NCBI GenBank assembly: GCA_022566235.1
Contig: JADFJI010000030.1
Coordinates: 1-12,331 of the forward strand
Reading direction: 5' to 3'
From: Chloroflexota bacterium
GTDB taxonomy: Bacteria; Chloroflexota; Dehalococcoidia; Plut-88900
Length of the DNA: 12,331 bases
Positions within the stretch are counted from its first letter, which is position 1, and each line of letters begins with the position of its first letter. Position numbers and translations under genes: made by a program. This document shows, piece after piece, positions 5,973 to 12,331 of this stretch. The notes beneath the pieces were generated by a model. The model was not told where the DNA came from. It worked only from the letters and a program-made list of their open reading frames with translations, and did no database searches.

Positions 5973-6947
5973 ATGAACAGGATGGAACAGTTCAGCACCT
6001 TCATCTTCGCCGCCGGAGACCCGCCCCCTTCGGCAGATCAGATCATTCAGGCCGCTAAGCACGCCGAAAGGCTGGGCTTCGACTCCATAACCCTCGCTCA
6101 CCATCTGAGACTGCCTACGTCGTGGGTATATGGAGCCCTTCCCAGCAGAGACCTCCTGGACCCTCTGGTCATGCTACCGGCCATGGCGATGGCCACCACC
6201 GAGATACGGATAGGCACCAACGCGGCCATCATGCCCATCCTCCCTCCCTACGTCTGGGCCAAGTACTTCGCCAGCCTGGACGTCCTCTCCAGGGGACGGG
6301 TAATCGCTGGAATGGCCATGGGCTGGTTCCAGCAGGACTTCGAGGCAGCGGGAATTGAGCGGCGACACCGGGGGCCCATGTTCGACGAGCAGTTGGAGGT
6401 GGTCACCCGCCTCTGGACCGAAGATAGGGTCACCTATACCGGCCGTTTTTACCAGTTGAAGGAGGCCGAGCTGGCCCCCAAGCCCGTCCAGAAACCGTAT
6501 CCGCCAATCTGGGTCGGAGGGTTTCTCCCATCGGTAGCCAGGGCCGCCAGATACGGGAGATACCTGGTGCCCGGAAACCTGACGGTGGAGGAAGTCAGAG
6601 ACACCTATGTCCCCCGGCTCAGAGAGGCGGCCTCTGGCGTAGGGACGGACACACAGCTGTGCCTCAACGTAAACATCGATATTCTGGAGGGCGAGGACCG
6701 GCCTTCGGAAGAGACTCTCGCCAGACTAAAGAGGGCCGTAAACTTCTTCGACGAGCCACACATTCAACCGGAAAAAGTGGCAATCATCGGGCCGCCAGAG
6801 CGGTGCGCTCAGCGGATCATAGACTATCAGCAGGCCGGAGTAGCCCATTTTCTGATGGACTTCCAGTATCACGGCGCGGTCTCCATAGACTACGCTATGA
6901 TGCAGATGGAGCTGTTCGTAGAGAAGGTAGTGCCCTTACTGACTTAG
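5973..6947 (+). CDS. LLM-class (luciferase-like) flavin-dependent oxidoreductase
   Basis: 324 residues, the usual size for single-domain bacterial luciferase-like monooxygenases or F420-dependent dehydrogenases with a TIM-barrel fold. Diagnostic stretches: ADQIIQAAKHAERLGFDSI (21-39); IRIGTNAAIMP (78-88), the barrel strand with the non-prolyl peptide region; LDVLSRGRVIAGMAMGW (102-118), the family signature; GPMFDEQLEVVTRLW (134-148); and PYPPIWVGG (175-183), the flavin phosphate region. The family uses reduced FMN or F420 to oxygenate or reduce organic substrates. These genes are strikingly expanded in SAR202 Chloroflexota, where a role in recalcitrant organic matter is proposed. FMN or F420 use cannot be decided from this sequence. 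The ribosome-binding site is weak; a second ATG three codons on (5982) is an alternative start. It is probably its own unit, or the end of the block before it. Confidence 0.9.
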   Translation: MNRMEQFSTFIFAAGDPPPSADQIIQAAKHAERLGFDSITLAHHLRLPTSWVYGALPSRDLLDPLVMLPAMAMATTEIRIGTNAAIMPILPPYVWAKYFASLDVLSRGRVIAGMAMGWFQQDFEAAGIERRHRGPMFDEQLEVVTRLWTEDRVTYTGRFYQLKEAELAPKPVQKPYPPIWVGGFLPSVARAARYGRYLVPGNLTVEEVRDTYVPRLREAASGVGTDTQLCLNVNIDILEGEDRPSEETLARLKRAVNFFDEPHIQPEKVAIIGPPERCAQRIIDYQQAGVAHFLMDFQYHGAVSIDYAMMQMELFVEKVVPLLT

Positions 6948-6970
6948 CGTCCGCCCGGCATGCAGCCCTG

Positions 6971-7004
6971 CACTCCCGGGCCCTCCTCTACATTCCCGAG
7001 GGTG
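6971..7004. other. Imperfect stem-loop between the LLM gene and the his operon
   Basis: CACTCCCGGG (6971-6980) pairs with CCCGAGGGTG (6995-7004), with one mismatch and one G-T pair around a 14-base loop. No T-run follows, and it ends 5 bases before the -35 hexamer of the his promoter. It could be a weak terminator or an operator. In GC-rich DNA it may also be chance. Confidence 0.25.
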
Positions 7005-7009
7005 TCGCG

Positions 7010-7038
7010 TTGAAGGGGCTTCGGGCATACGGTAGAAT
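7010..7038 (+). promoter_or_regulatory. Sigma70-type promoter for the his operon
   Basis: TTGAAG (7010-7015) and TAGAAT (7033-7038) are 17 bases apart, the ideal spacing, with 4/6 and 5/6 matches to consensus. Transcription would begin around 7045-7048. The ATG is at 7048 and no Shine-Dalgarno sequence precedes it, so the transcript is probably leaderless. No leader peptide, attenuator or T-box fits in the space left. Confidence 0.6.
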
Positions 7039-7047
7039 GGGTTTCCA

Positions 7048-8529
7048 ATGAGCGAAGAAAAAATCAAAGCCCTGAAAGGGACCCGAGACCTGCTGGAAGA
7101 GAGCTACTCATCCATGCAGGCCCTGCGTGACGGCCTGGGAGGTCTTCTCACTTCCCACGGCTATCGGGCTATAGACACCCCTGCCCTGGAGTCGGCGGAG
7201 ATCTACCTCGTGAAATCGGGGGCTGAGGTGACTTCCAGGATGTACACCTTCCTGGACCCCGGGGGTGGTAAGGTAGCCCTTCGCCCCGAGTTTACGGCCG
7301 GGGTGATACGGGCCTACATTCAGGGGGGCGTCGATAGGACTTTGCCCCTGAGGTGGCAGTATTGCGGCCCGGTATTCCGTCACGGCCCTACGGATAACGC
7401 CTCATTCCGACAGATGACTCAGCTGGGGGCGGAGCTGATAGGCTCATCCAGTCCAAGGGCCGATGCCGAGATCATCGCCCTGGCGAACCGGGGGTTGCAG
7501 CAGCTATCCCTGTCGTCCCACAAACTGGTGATTGGCCACATCGGGGCCATCCTCAGGCTGCTTCAGAGTCTGGACCTCTCGGACAGGGCCCTCTCCTTTC
7601 TCGTAAGCAACATCGGAGAGGCGCAGGGAAACCCCCAGGCCCTGGAACGGATCAAAGAGCGGGGCAGGAGCCTGGGGCTGCCGGTTGGATGGGGTGATGA
7701 CCAGCCGCTCAGCCTGGTCACCGCCGACTTGAGTGAAGAGGAAGCCAGGGGCGTCTTGATGGGCCTGATGAGAGGCTTCGACGAAGAGGCCACTGGCGGC
7801 CGCAGCCGGGATGAGATAGTAGCCAGGTTCCTTCGCAAGATGAACCAGCGGGATGATCAGGCCCAATTGCAAAAGGGGATCCTGCTGATATCCAGGCTTA
7901 ACGGCATCAGGGGCAAGCCAGGAGAATCCCTGGAAGCCTTGCAGGGCCTGATCGTGGACCTGGCCCTGCCTCCCACGGCGGAAGAGGCCCTGGAGCTGCT
8001 GAAAGCCACGGTAGCCGCCCTTGCAGATGCCGGCCTGTCGGACGATGACTACCTCCTGGACCTGGCCCTAGCCCGGGACCTGACCTACTACACCGGGGTC
8101 GTCTTCGAGATCGGGCATCCATCCCTCGGGGAGGGCTCCATCCTATGTGGCGGCGGCAGATACGATGGCCTGGTCAAAGCCCTCGGCGGCGAAGACACCC
8201 CGGCATTGGGCTTCGCCTATACGCTGGAGAGGGTGCTTCTCGCCGTGGAGGCCGAAGGGGCCGGCCCTCCTGGGGAAAACTCACCTTCTGTAGACGTGCT
8301 GGTAGTAGCCTCCGAGGGTTCGGCACATCGCAGCGCCCTTATGGAGGCCGACAGGTTGAGGGGCCTGGGCAAGCGCGTCGAGATGGAGGTCAGGGAGGTC
8401 CTAATAGAGGAGAGCCTATCTTATGCTGCCGCGAGGGATATCCCAGAGGTGGCCGTGGTCAACGCTAGCGGCGAAGCCGTAACCCAGCCCTCGGTTAGGA
8501 GAAGCGATGTTGCGACTGGCTCTTCCTAG
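7048..8529 (+). CDS. hisZ: Histidyl-tRNA-synthetase-like protein, probable ATP phosphoribosyltransferase regulatory subunit
   Basis: 493 residues with a class II HisRS core: KGTRDLL (10-16), LRPEFTAG (78-85), motif 2 CGPVFRHG (106-113), QLGAELIG (125-132), LARDLTYYTG (341-350), GGRYDGL (369-375) and motif-3-like GFAYTLERV (388-396). An anticodon-domain-like tail begins near 415. Arg111, Gln125, Glu129 and Arg343 match histidine-binding residues of true HisRS. The motif-2 Glu is Gly113, the Arg of the GRYR loop is Ser119, and the Gly of motif 3 is Thr392, so tRNA charging is doubtful. The stretch between motif 2 and LARDL is about 200 residues, longer than a usual HisRS insertion domain. It leads the his operon and overlaps hisG by 23 bases, which favours HisZ over HisS. 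However, the HisG here is long-form, which normally needs no HisZ. A diverged HisRS remains possible. Confidence 0.7.
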   Translation: MSEEKIKALKGTRDLLEESYSSMQALRDGLGGLLTSHGYRAIDTPALESAEIYLVKSGAEVTSRMYTFLDPGGGKVALRPEFTAGVIRAYIQGGVDRTLPLRWQYCGPVFRHGPTDNASFRQMTQLGAELIGSSSPRADAEIIALANRGLQQLSLSSHKLVIGHIGAILRLLQSLDLSDRALSFLVSNIGEAQGNPQALERIKERGRSLGLPVGWGDDQPLSLVTADLSEEEARGVLMGLMRGFDEEATGGRSRDEIVARFLRKMNQRDDQAQLQKGILLISRLNGIRGKPGESLEALQGLIVDLALPPTAEEALELLKATVAALADAGLSDDDYLLDLALARDLTYYTGVVFEIGHPSLGEGSILCGGGRYDGLVKALGGEDTPALGFAYTLERVLLAVEAEGAGPPGENSPSVDVLVVASEGSAHRSALMEADRLRGLGKRVEMEVREVLIEESLSYAAARDIPEVAVVNASGEAVTQPSVRRSDVATGSS

Positions 8530-9526
8530 CAACCCCGAGTGGCGTGACCCGACCCTGGCCTTTCTGGAGTCCTGCGGCCTCGGGGTCCAGAGGCCCAGCG
8601 CCCGGCGCTACTCCGGGGCCATACCCTCGGTCCCCGGCATCTCGGTGCTGTTCCAACGGGCCGCGGACATCCCCGGCAAGGTGGAGGAGGGAGCAGTGGA
8701 ACTGGGGGTCGCGGGCCTGGACCGGTTCTCCGAAATTCACGTCCAGGATGGGTATGGCATGACCCTGATAGAAGACCTGGGGTTCCGGCGGGCAGACCTC
8801 GTGGTGGCGGTCCCCGAGTCGTGGCTTGACGTCACCGCTTCGGCGGACCTGGCCGATATAGCCGTGGAGTTCAGTGATAAGGGAAAGCAGCTAAGGGTAG
8901 CCACCAAGTACCCGAGGCTGGCGGAGCGGTTCCTGCTCTCCCGCAACATCAACCGGTTCGTGATAGTAGAATCGGGGGGTACGGTGGAGGCGGCCACCGC
9001 TATGGGTTACGCCGACATAATCGTAGACATCACGTCCACCGGGACCACGTTGAGAGAAAACCGGCTCAAGACCATAGACGACGGCACGGTGTTCAGCTCC
9101 CAGGCCTGCCTGATAGGCAACCGCAGCCTGCTGGCCCAGAACCCCGAGGCCCTGGTTAACGCCAAGGTCGTGTTGGAGATGGTGGAGGCCAGATTGAGGG
9201 CCTCGGGCTACTACAGTATCATCGCCAACATCAAGGGTGACTCTCCCCAGCAGGTGGCGGCCCATGTCCAGGAGTACCCCGAGATAGCAGGGATAGAGGG
9301 CCCCACGGTCTGTCAGGTCCACAGCAAGGAGGGGAGCGGCGACTGGTACGCCGTGACCATGGTGGTGGCAAAGGAAAAGGTTATCACCGCAGTAGAGCAC
9401 CTGAGAAAGCTGGGTGGTAACGGGATCACCGTCTCCTCTACCGCATACGTATTCGAGGGAAGGTGTCAGGCCTACGAGCGGCTCCTGGCCGCCATTGGGG
9501 AAGAGTCCACAGGAGGAGACGAGTAG
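8507..9526 (+). CDS. hisG: ATP phosphoribosyltransferase, long form
   Basis: 339 residues. It catalyses the first step of histidine synthesis, ATP + PRPP to phosphoribosyl-ATP. The HisG signature runs from ESGGTVEAA (155-163) through ADIIVDI (169-175) to TSTGTTLRENRL (176-187), including the PRPP loop; RVATKYPRLAERF spans 130-142. After residue 215 comes a regulatory ACT/PII-like domain (about 218-325, with GPTVCQV and GDWYAVTMVV), the site of histidine feedback in long-form enzymes. Short-form HisG (about 210 residues) lacks this domain. The N-terminus reads LALPSNPEWRD, where the family usually has a KGR-type motif after ALP. The start at 8507 has AGGAGA (8497-8502) ahead of it and lies inside the end of hisZ, pointing to coupled translation. 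About 15 acidic or Gly-rich residues form a loose tail. Confidence 0.92.
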   Translation: MLRLALPSNPEWRDPTLAFLESCGLGVQRPSARRYSGAIPSVPGISVLFQRAADIPGKVEEGAVELGVAGLDRFSEIHVQDGYGMTLIEDLGFRRADLVVAVPESWLDVTASADLADIAVEFSDKGKQLRVATKYPRLAERFLLSRNINRFVIVESGGTVEAATAMGYADIIVDITSTGTTLRENRLKTIDDGTVFSSQACLIGNRSLLAQNPEALVNAKVVLEMVEARLRASGYYSIIANIKGDSPQQVAAHVQEYPEIAGIEGPTVCQVHSKEGSGDWYAVTMVVAKEKVITAVEHLRKLGGNGITVSSTAYVFEGRCQAYERLLAAIGEESTGGDE

Positions 9527-9529
9527 CGA

Positions 9530-10282
9530 ATGCCCAACAGCTCATTGCACATCTCCTTTGCCAGGGATGCGGCCAGCGCCCTCGATCACCCGATGTTGAA
9601 CAGCTATCAGGGCAGCTATCTGCTTGGGTCTACGGCCCCGGACATCCGCAACCTGGCCGGGTGGGACAGATACACCACCCACTTCTTCGACCTGGCAAAC
9701 GACGAGCCCGGTAAAGGGGTCGAGGGCCTGTTCGAGCACCATCCCGAGCTCGCCGAGGCAGCGAAGCTGGGCCACGAGACCCGGGCCTTCGTGGCCGGGT
9801 ATATCTCTCACCTGGTCACCGATGAGAGATGGATAGCCAGCGTCTACCGGCCCTTCTTCGGCAAATCGTCGCCCCTGGCCGACGACCCCATGGGGAACGT
9901 GCTGGACCGGGTCCTTCAGTTCCACCTGGACCGGACAGAGCGAGACCGCATGGAGGATATCGATGAGGTCCTGGCATTGCTGAAAGAGGGGGACATCGGT
10001 GTGCGGGTCAGTTTCATTGAGCCCGATCTGCTGCGCAGATGGCGGGACGTGATGTGCGAACGGGCTGCCCAAGAGCTGGGCTGGGAGCATCTGGCCAGGT
10101 TCGCCAGAAAGGCCCTTCCGGACCACCTCAAGAACGACGGCAATACCATGGAGGCGATAATACGCTCCGCCCCCAGTCTTCTGGAGAAGGTCAGGAAACA
10201 GGTGCCGTCCCAGGTCATCTCCACCTTCAGGGGGAAGGCTATAAAAGAGTTCGTGAAGATAGCCGGGGAGTATCTGGGTTGA
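9530..10282 (+). CDS. Zinc-dependent phospholipase C-like (PF00882-type) hydrolase
   Basis: 250 residues, all-helical in character. Likely metal ligands follow the family layout: His7 near the N-terminus, GSTAPDI with Asp38 (33-39), His51 in YTTHFFD, and GYISHLVTDERW with His94 and Asp98. His82 and His132 are further candidates. The family includes B. cereus phospholipase C and many uncharacterised bacterial hydrolases that cleave phosphate esters using zinc. No signal peptide is visible, so it is probably cytoplasmic, unlike secreted phospholipase C. AGGAGGAG (9511-9518) precedes the ATG, which lies 3 bases after the hisG stop. Its own stop TGA overlaps the hisD TTG start. It is therefore embedded in the his operon, and a role connected with histidine synthesis or phosphate-ester removal is possible but unproven. 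The substrate is unknown. Confidence 0.75.
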   Translation: MPNSSLHISFARDAASALDHPMLNSYQGSYLLGSTAPDIRNLAGWDRYTTHFFDLANDEPGKGVEGLFEHHPELAEAAKLGHETRAFVAGYISHLVTDERWIASVYRPFFGKSSPLADDPMGNVLDRVLQFHLDRTERDRMEDIDEVLALLKEGDIGVRVSFIEPDLLRRWRDVMCERAAQELGWEHLARFARKALPDHLKNDGNTMEAIIRSAPSLLEKVRKQVPSQVISTFRGKAIKEFVKIAGEYLG

Positions 10283-11610
10283 AGGTGATCCGTGATCTGC
10301 CAGCGGCCAGGACCTTCCTCCAGAGGCAGGAGCTCTGGGAGGCAGATGACCTCAGCCCTCAGCTTGCCCATGGGATAGCCCGGGTCTTCGGCCAGCGGCT
10401 CAGCCTGAACGAGGCTGTATACAGGATTCTGAAGGATGTGCGGCAATGTGGTGACAAGGCCGTGCTGGACTACACCCGGCGAATCGATGGGGTAGAGATG
10501 AAGGGTCTGGAGGTCTCCAGGGAAGAGCGGAAAGAAGCGGAGGCCCGGGTCCCGAAGGACGTTCTGGACTCCCTCAGTTTCGCAGCAGAGCGAATACGAG
10601 ACTACCAGAATGAGGCCCGGCGATATGCCGTGGGGGGCTTTCAAAAATGTGGCCTCGGGCAGAGGGTCACCCCCCTGGAGAGAGTTGGAATATATGTCCC
10701 GGGCGGGACGGGACTATACCCTTCTACGGTCTTGATGACCGCCATCCCCGCCAGGGTGGCCGGGGTCGCGGAGATAGCTCTGGCCACTCCGCCTGGAAAA
10801 GAGGGACATATAGCCTCGGTGGTGCTGGCAGCGGCCAACATCGCCCGGGTTGACCGGGTATTCAAGGTCGGGGGGGCACAGGCCATCGGGGCCCTGGCCT
10901 TCGGCACCCAGACCATTCCCAGGGTGGACAAGATCTTCGGCCCCGGCAACGTCTTCGTCCAGGCGGCCAAGAGAATGGTCTTCGGAGTCGTGGGCATAGA
11001 CACAATTCAAGGACCCACCGAGGCTGTGACTATAGCGGACGATAGCATCGATCCCGGCTGGTGCGTGGCAGACCTTCTGGCCCAGGCGGAGCACGACCCG
11101 GAGTCCGCCTCCATCCTCATCACCAACTCGTCGGAGCTGGCCCGAAAGGTTGAGGAAAGGGTAGAGGACGAACTGCAGGGAGCGGCCCGAGAGGCGGTCA
11201 TGCGCCAGTCCCTGGACCGACACGGGGCTATAATCGTGGTGGATACTGTCGAGGAGGCCATAGACCTGTCTAATCTCTACGCACCGGAGCACCTGAGTCT
11301 CTGTGTGAGAGACGCTCAGGATTATGTGCCGATGGTCAAGAATGCAGGAGCCCTGTTCTTGGGCCGGCACTCGACCCACGTGCTGGGGGACTATGTGGCA
11401 GGCCCCAGCCACGCCCTCCCGACAGGGGGGGCCGCTCGCCACAGCTCGGCCCTGGGAATAAACGACTTTTTGAAGGTGACCTCGGTGATAGCGCTGTCAA
11501 GTAAGGACGCCGGGCCGTTGCTGAGGCACGGCGCGACCATTGCCCGGGCCGAAGGTTTCGAGGCCCACGCCCTGGCCCTGGATGTCAGGTCCTCAGAGGT
11601 CGCAGATTGA
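10279..11610 (+). CDS. hisD: Histidinol dehydrogenase
   Basis: 443 residues from a TTG start. It oxidises L-histidinol in two NAD-dependent steps to L-histidine. The TTG at 10279 is chosen because it gives MKVIRDLPAAR, the normal N-terminus, 8 bases after GGGGAG (10265-10270), and forms a TTGA overlap with the previous stop. The frame stays open back to 10039, but that part lies inside the previous gene. Visible: GIYVPGGTGLYPSTVLM (137-153), KVGGAQAIGALAFGT (196-210), KIFGPGN (218-224) and LLAQAEH with zinc ligands Gln269 and His272. Further on are YAPEHL with catalytic Glu337/His338, GDYVAGPSHALPTGG with zinc ligand Asp371, and EAHALA with His430. The usual AGPSE signature reads IQGPTE (243-248), a mild variation. 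Full length and apparently functional. Confidence 0.95.
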   Translation: MKVIRDLPAARTFLQRQELWEADDLSPQLAHGIARVFGQRLSLNEAVYRILKDVRQCGDKAVLDYTRRIDGVEMKGLEVSREERKEAEARVPKDVLDSLSFAAERIRDYQNEARRYAVGGFQKCGLGQRVTPLERVGIYVPGGTGLYPSTVLMTAIPARVAGVAEIALATPPGKEGHIASVVLAAANIARVDRVFKVGGAQAIGALAFGTQTIPRVDKIFGPGNVFVQAAKRMVFGVVGIDTIQGPTEAVTIADDSIDPGWCVADLLAQAEHDPESASILITNSSELARKVEERVEDELQGAAREAVMRQSLDRHGAIIVVDTVEEAIDLSNLYAPEHLSLCVRDAQDYVPMVKNAGALFLGRHSTHVLGDYVAGPSHALPTGGAARHSSALGINDFLKVTSVIALSSKDAGPLLRHGATIARAEGFEAHALALDVRSSEVAD

Positions 11611-11627
11611 CGGGAAAGGGGGAAGCC

Positions 11628-12331
11628 ATGAAGGCCCGAAAGACGGGGTCAGGGACCCGGGACCTGATTCGCCCCGACCTTCTACAGCTTGCCGGATACA
11701 CCGCCGTGGACCCCGTCGAGAGGCTGGTCAAGGATGGGGACACGGGGCAGCCCGGCATCGAAAGCCGTCCGCCTGTGAAGCTCGACGCCAACGAAAATCC
11801 ATACGGACCCTCCCCCCGGGTGCTCAGGGCCATCGCCGGTAGCAGCGCCCTTCACGTATATCCCGATGCGGAGCAGCAAAACCTCAGGACGGCCCTGGGA
11901 GACTACGTCGGCCTGGGGGCCGAGCACATAGTCGTCGGCAACGGCTCCGATGATATCCTCGACCTGATAACCCGCCTGATCCTGGAGCCCGGGGACAGGG
12001 TGATCAACTGCACACCCACCTTCGGCATGTACAAGTTCGTTACCGAGGTCTCGGGGGGCGTGCTGGTTGAGGTACCCCGGAACGACCACTACGGCCTGGA
12101 CCTGGATGCCATCGAGAAGAGCATAGACGATAGGACAAAGATCGTATTCATCGCCTCGCCCAACAACCCTTCAGGCGGCTCCACCCCCCTGGCCGACGTC
12201 CAGCGGCTGCTGGATGCAGGGCTTGAAATTGTCAGTGCCATTCATCCCCAAGCCATGATAGATTCTCCCGCCCATATCGGCAAAGGAGTTATCTTGGAAA
12301 TGGGGATTTCGATCCATCCTGGAGCCAGCAT
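11628..12331 (+). CDS. hisC: Histidinol-phosphate aminotransferase, N-terminal half only, running into foreign sequence
   Basis: The ATG at 11628 follows hisD by 17 bases, with a GGGGGAAG-type ribosome-binding site. HisC is a PLP fold-type I aminotransferase that converts imidazole-acetol phosphate to L-histidinol phosphate. Residues 1-199 fit: LDANENPYGPSP (52-63), VVGNGSDDILDLI (102-114, PLP phosphate region), TPTFGMY (129-135) and IASPNNPSGG (175-184, Asn that contacts PLP). Just before the expected VVVDEAY strand, after LLDAGL (194-199, ending at 12224), the protein leaves the family. It continues EIVSAIHPQAMIDSP, which resembles a different fold (see the entry at 12225). The catalytic Lys and C-terminal half are absent within the window. 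The last codon is cut by the window edge. As shown it could not be a working HisC. Confidence 0.85.
   Translation, partial: MKARKTGSGTRDLIRPDLLQLAGYTAVDPVERLVKDGDTGQPGIESRPPVKLDANENPYGPSPRVLRAIAGSSALHVYPDAEQQNLRTALGDYVGLGAEHIVVGNGSDDILDLITRLILEPGDRVINCTPTFGMYKFVTEVSGGVLVEVPRNDHYGLDLDAIEKSIDDRTKIVFIASPNNPSGGSTPLADVQRLLDAGLEIVSAIHPQAMIDSPAHIGKGVILEMGISIHPGAS
12225..12331 (+). other. NeuD-like hexapeptide-repeat acyltransferase segment joined in frame to hisC
   Basis: The 35 residues after the HisC part (IHPQAMI, then AHIGKGVILEMG, then ISIHPGAS) show the spaced small/aliphatic pattern of a left-handed beta-helix. They match the start of the helix in NeuD/EpsM/PglD-type sugar O- or N-acetyltransferases, in which IHPsA typically opens it. 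GC is 52 of 107 (49%) here against 64 of 104 (62%) in the preceding hisC stretch 12121-12224. The fold change together with the composition change points to a junction at about 12219-12230. It continues beyond the window edge. Confidence 0.65.

Noticed and set aside
5256..6104. 282-residue open frame on the minus strand across the RidA-like gene and the spacer
   Set aside because: It is antisense to a clear RidA-family gene, low-complexity in composition, and has no recognisable motif. GC-rich DNA yields such frames freely.
10039..10278. Upstream extension of the hisD frame (80 codons)
   Set aside because: It lies entirely within the hydrolase gene and adds nothing HisD-like. The TTG at 10279 gives the normal HisD N-terminus with a ribosome-binding site.

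Overview
The window is GC-rich (about 60%), gene-dense, and every supportable gene lies on the + strand. AGG and ATA codons are frequent and some sites look leaderless. The content (histidine operon, group-I BirA, luciferase-like monooxygenase, clustered short-chain dehydrogenases, opine/sarcosine-oxidase-like flavoproteins) suggests a Chloroflexota bacterium of the Dehalococcoidia/SAR202 type, probably from a metagenome. That placement is inference from style and content; there is no marker gene here.

Left part (1-5723): a 5'-truncated alpha-type flavoprotein with a BFD-like [2Fe-2S] domain is followed, across a repeat-rich 221-base gap, by its likely beta partner, a DAO-family FAD amine oxidase. 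A terminator-like hairpin separates these from a one-domain biotin-protein ligase (birA). A 248-base gap follows, holding a stem-loop and a REP-like repeat. Then come two adjoining short-chain dehydrogenase (SDR) genes, 1 base apart. The first has an intact Tyr-Lys pair; the second has lost the Gly-rich loop, NNAG and the catalytic Lys. A RidA-like protein without the catalytic Arg follows. This block reads as a catabolic or accessory module for amine or enamine chemistry, but no substrate can be named.

Middle (5724-7047): a G-rich spacer with a perfect 18-bp palindrome precedes an F420/FMN-type luciferase-like monooxygenase. Behind it is the clearest promoter of the window (TTGAAG-N17-TAGAAT), placed so that the next gene is probably read from a leaderless mRNA.

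Right part (7048-12331): a tightly packed histidine operon: hisZ/HisRS-like, long-form hisG, a zinc-dependent phospholipase-C-like hydrolase, hisD (TTG start overlapping the previous stop), and hisC. The hisC reading frame runs to the window edge. From about 12225 it stops being an aminotransferase and reads as the left-handed beta-helix of a NeuD-type acyltransferase, at clearly lower GC. This is most simply an assembly chimera at a contig end.

I found no tRNA, rRNA, CRISPR, transposase or phage genes. I did not find a demonstrably new system. The best leads are the active/inactive SDR pair, the hydrolase embedded in the his operon, the HisZ-like protein beside a long-form HisG, and the intergenic palindromic repeats.
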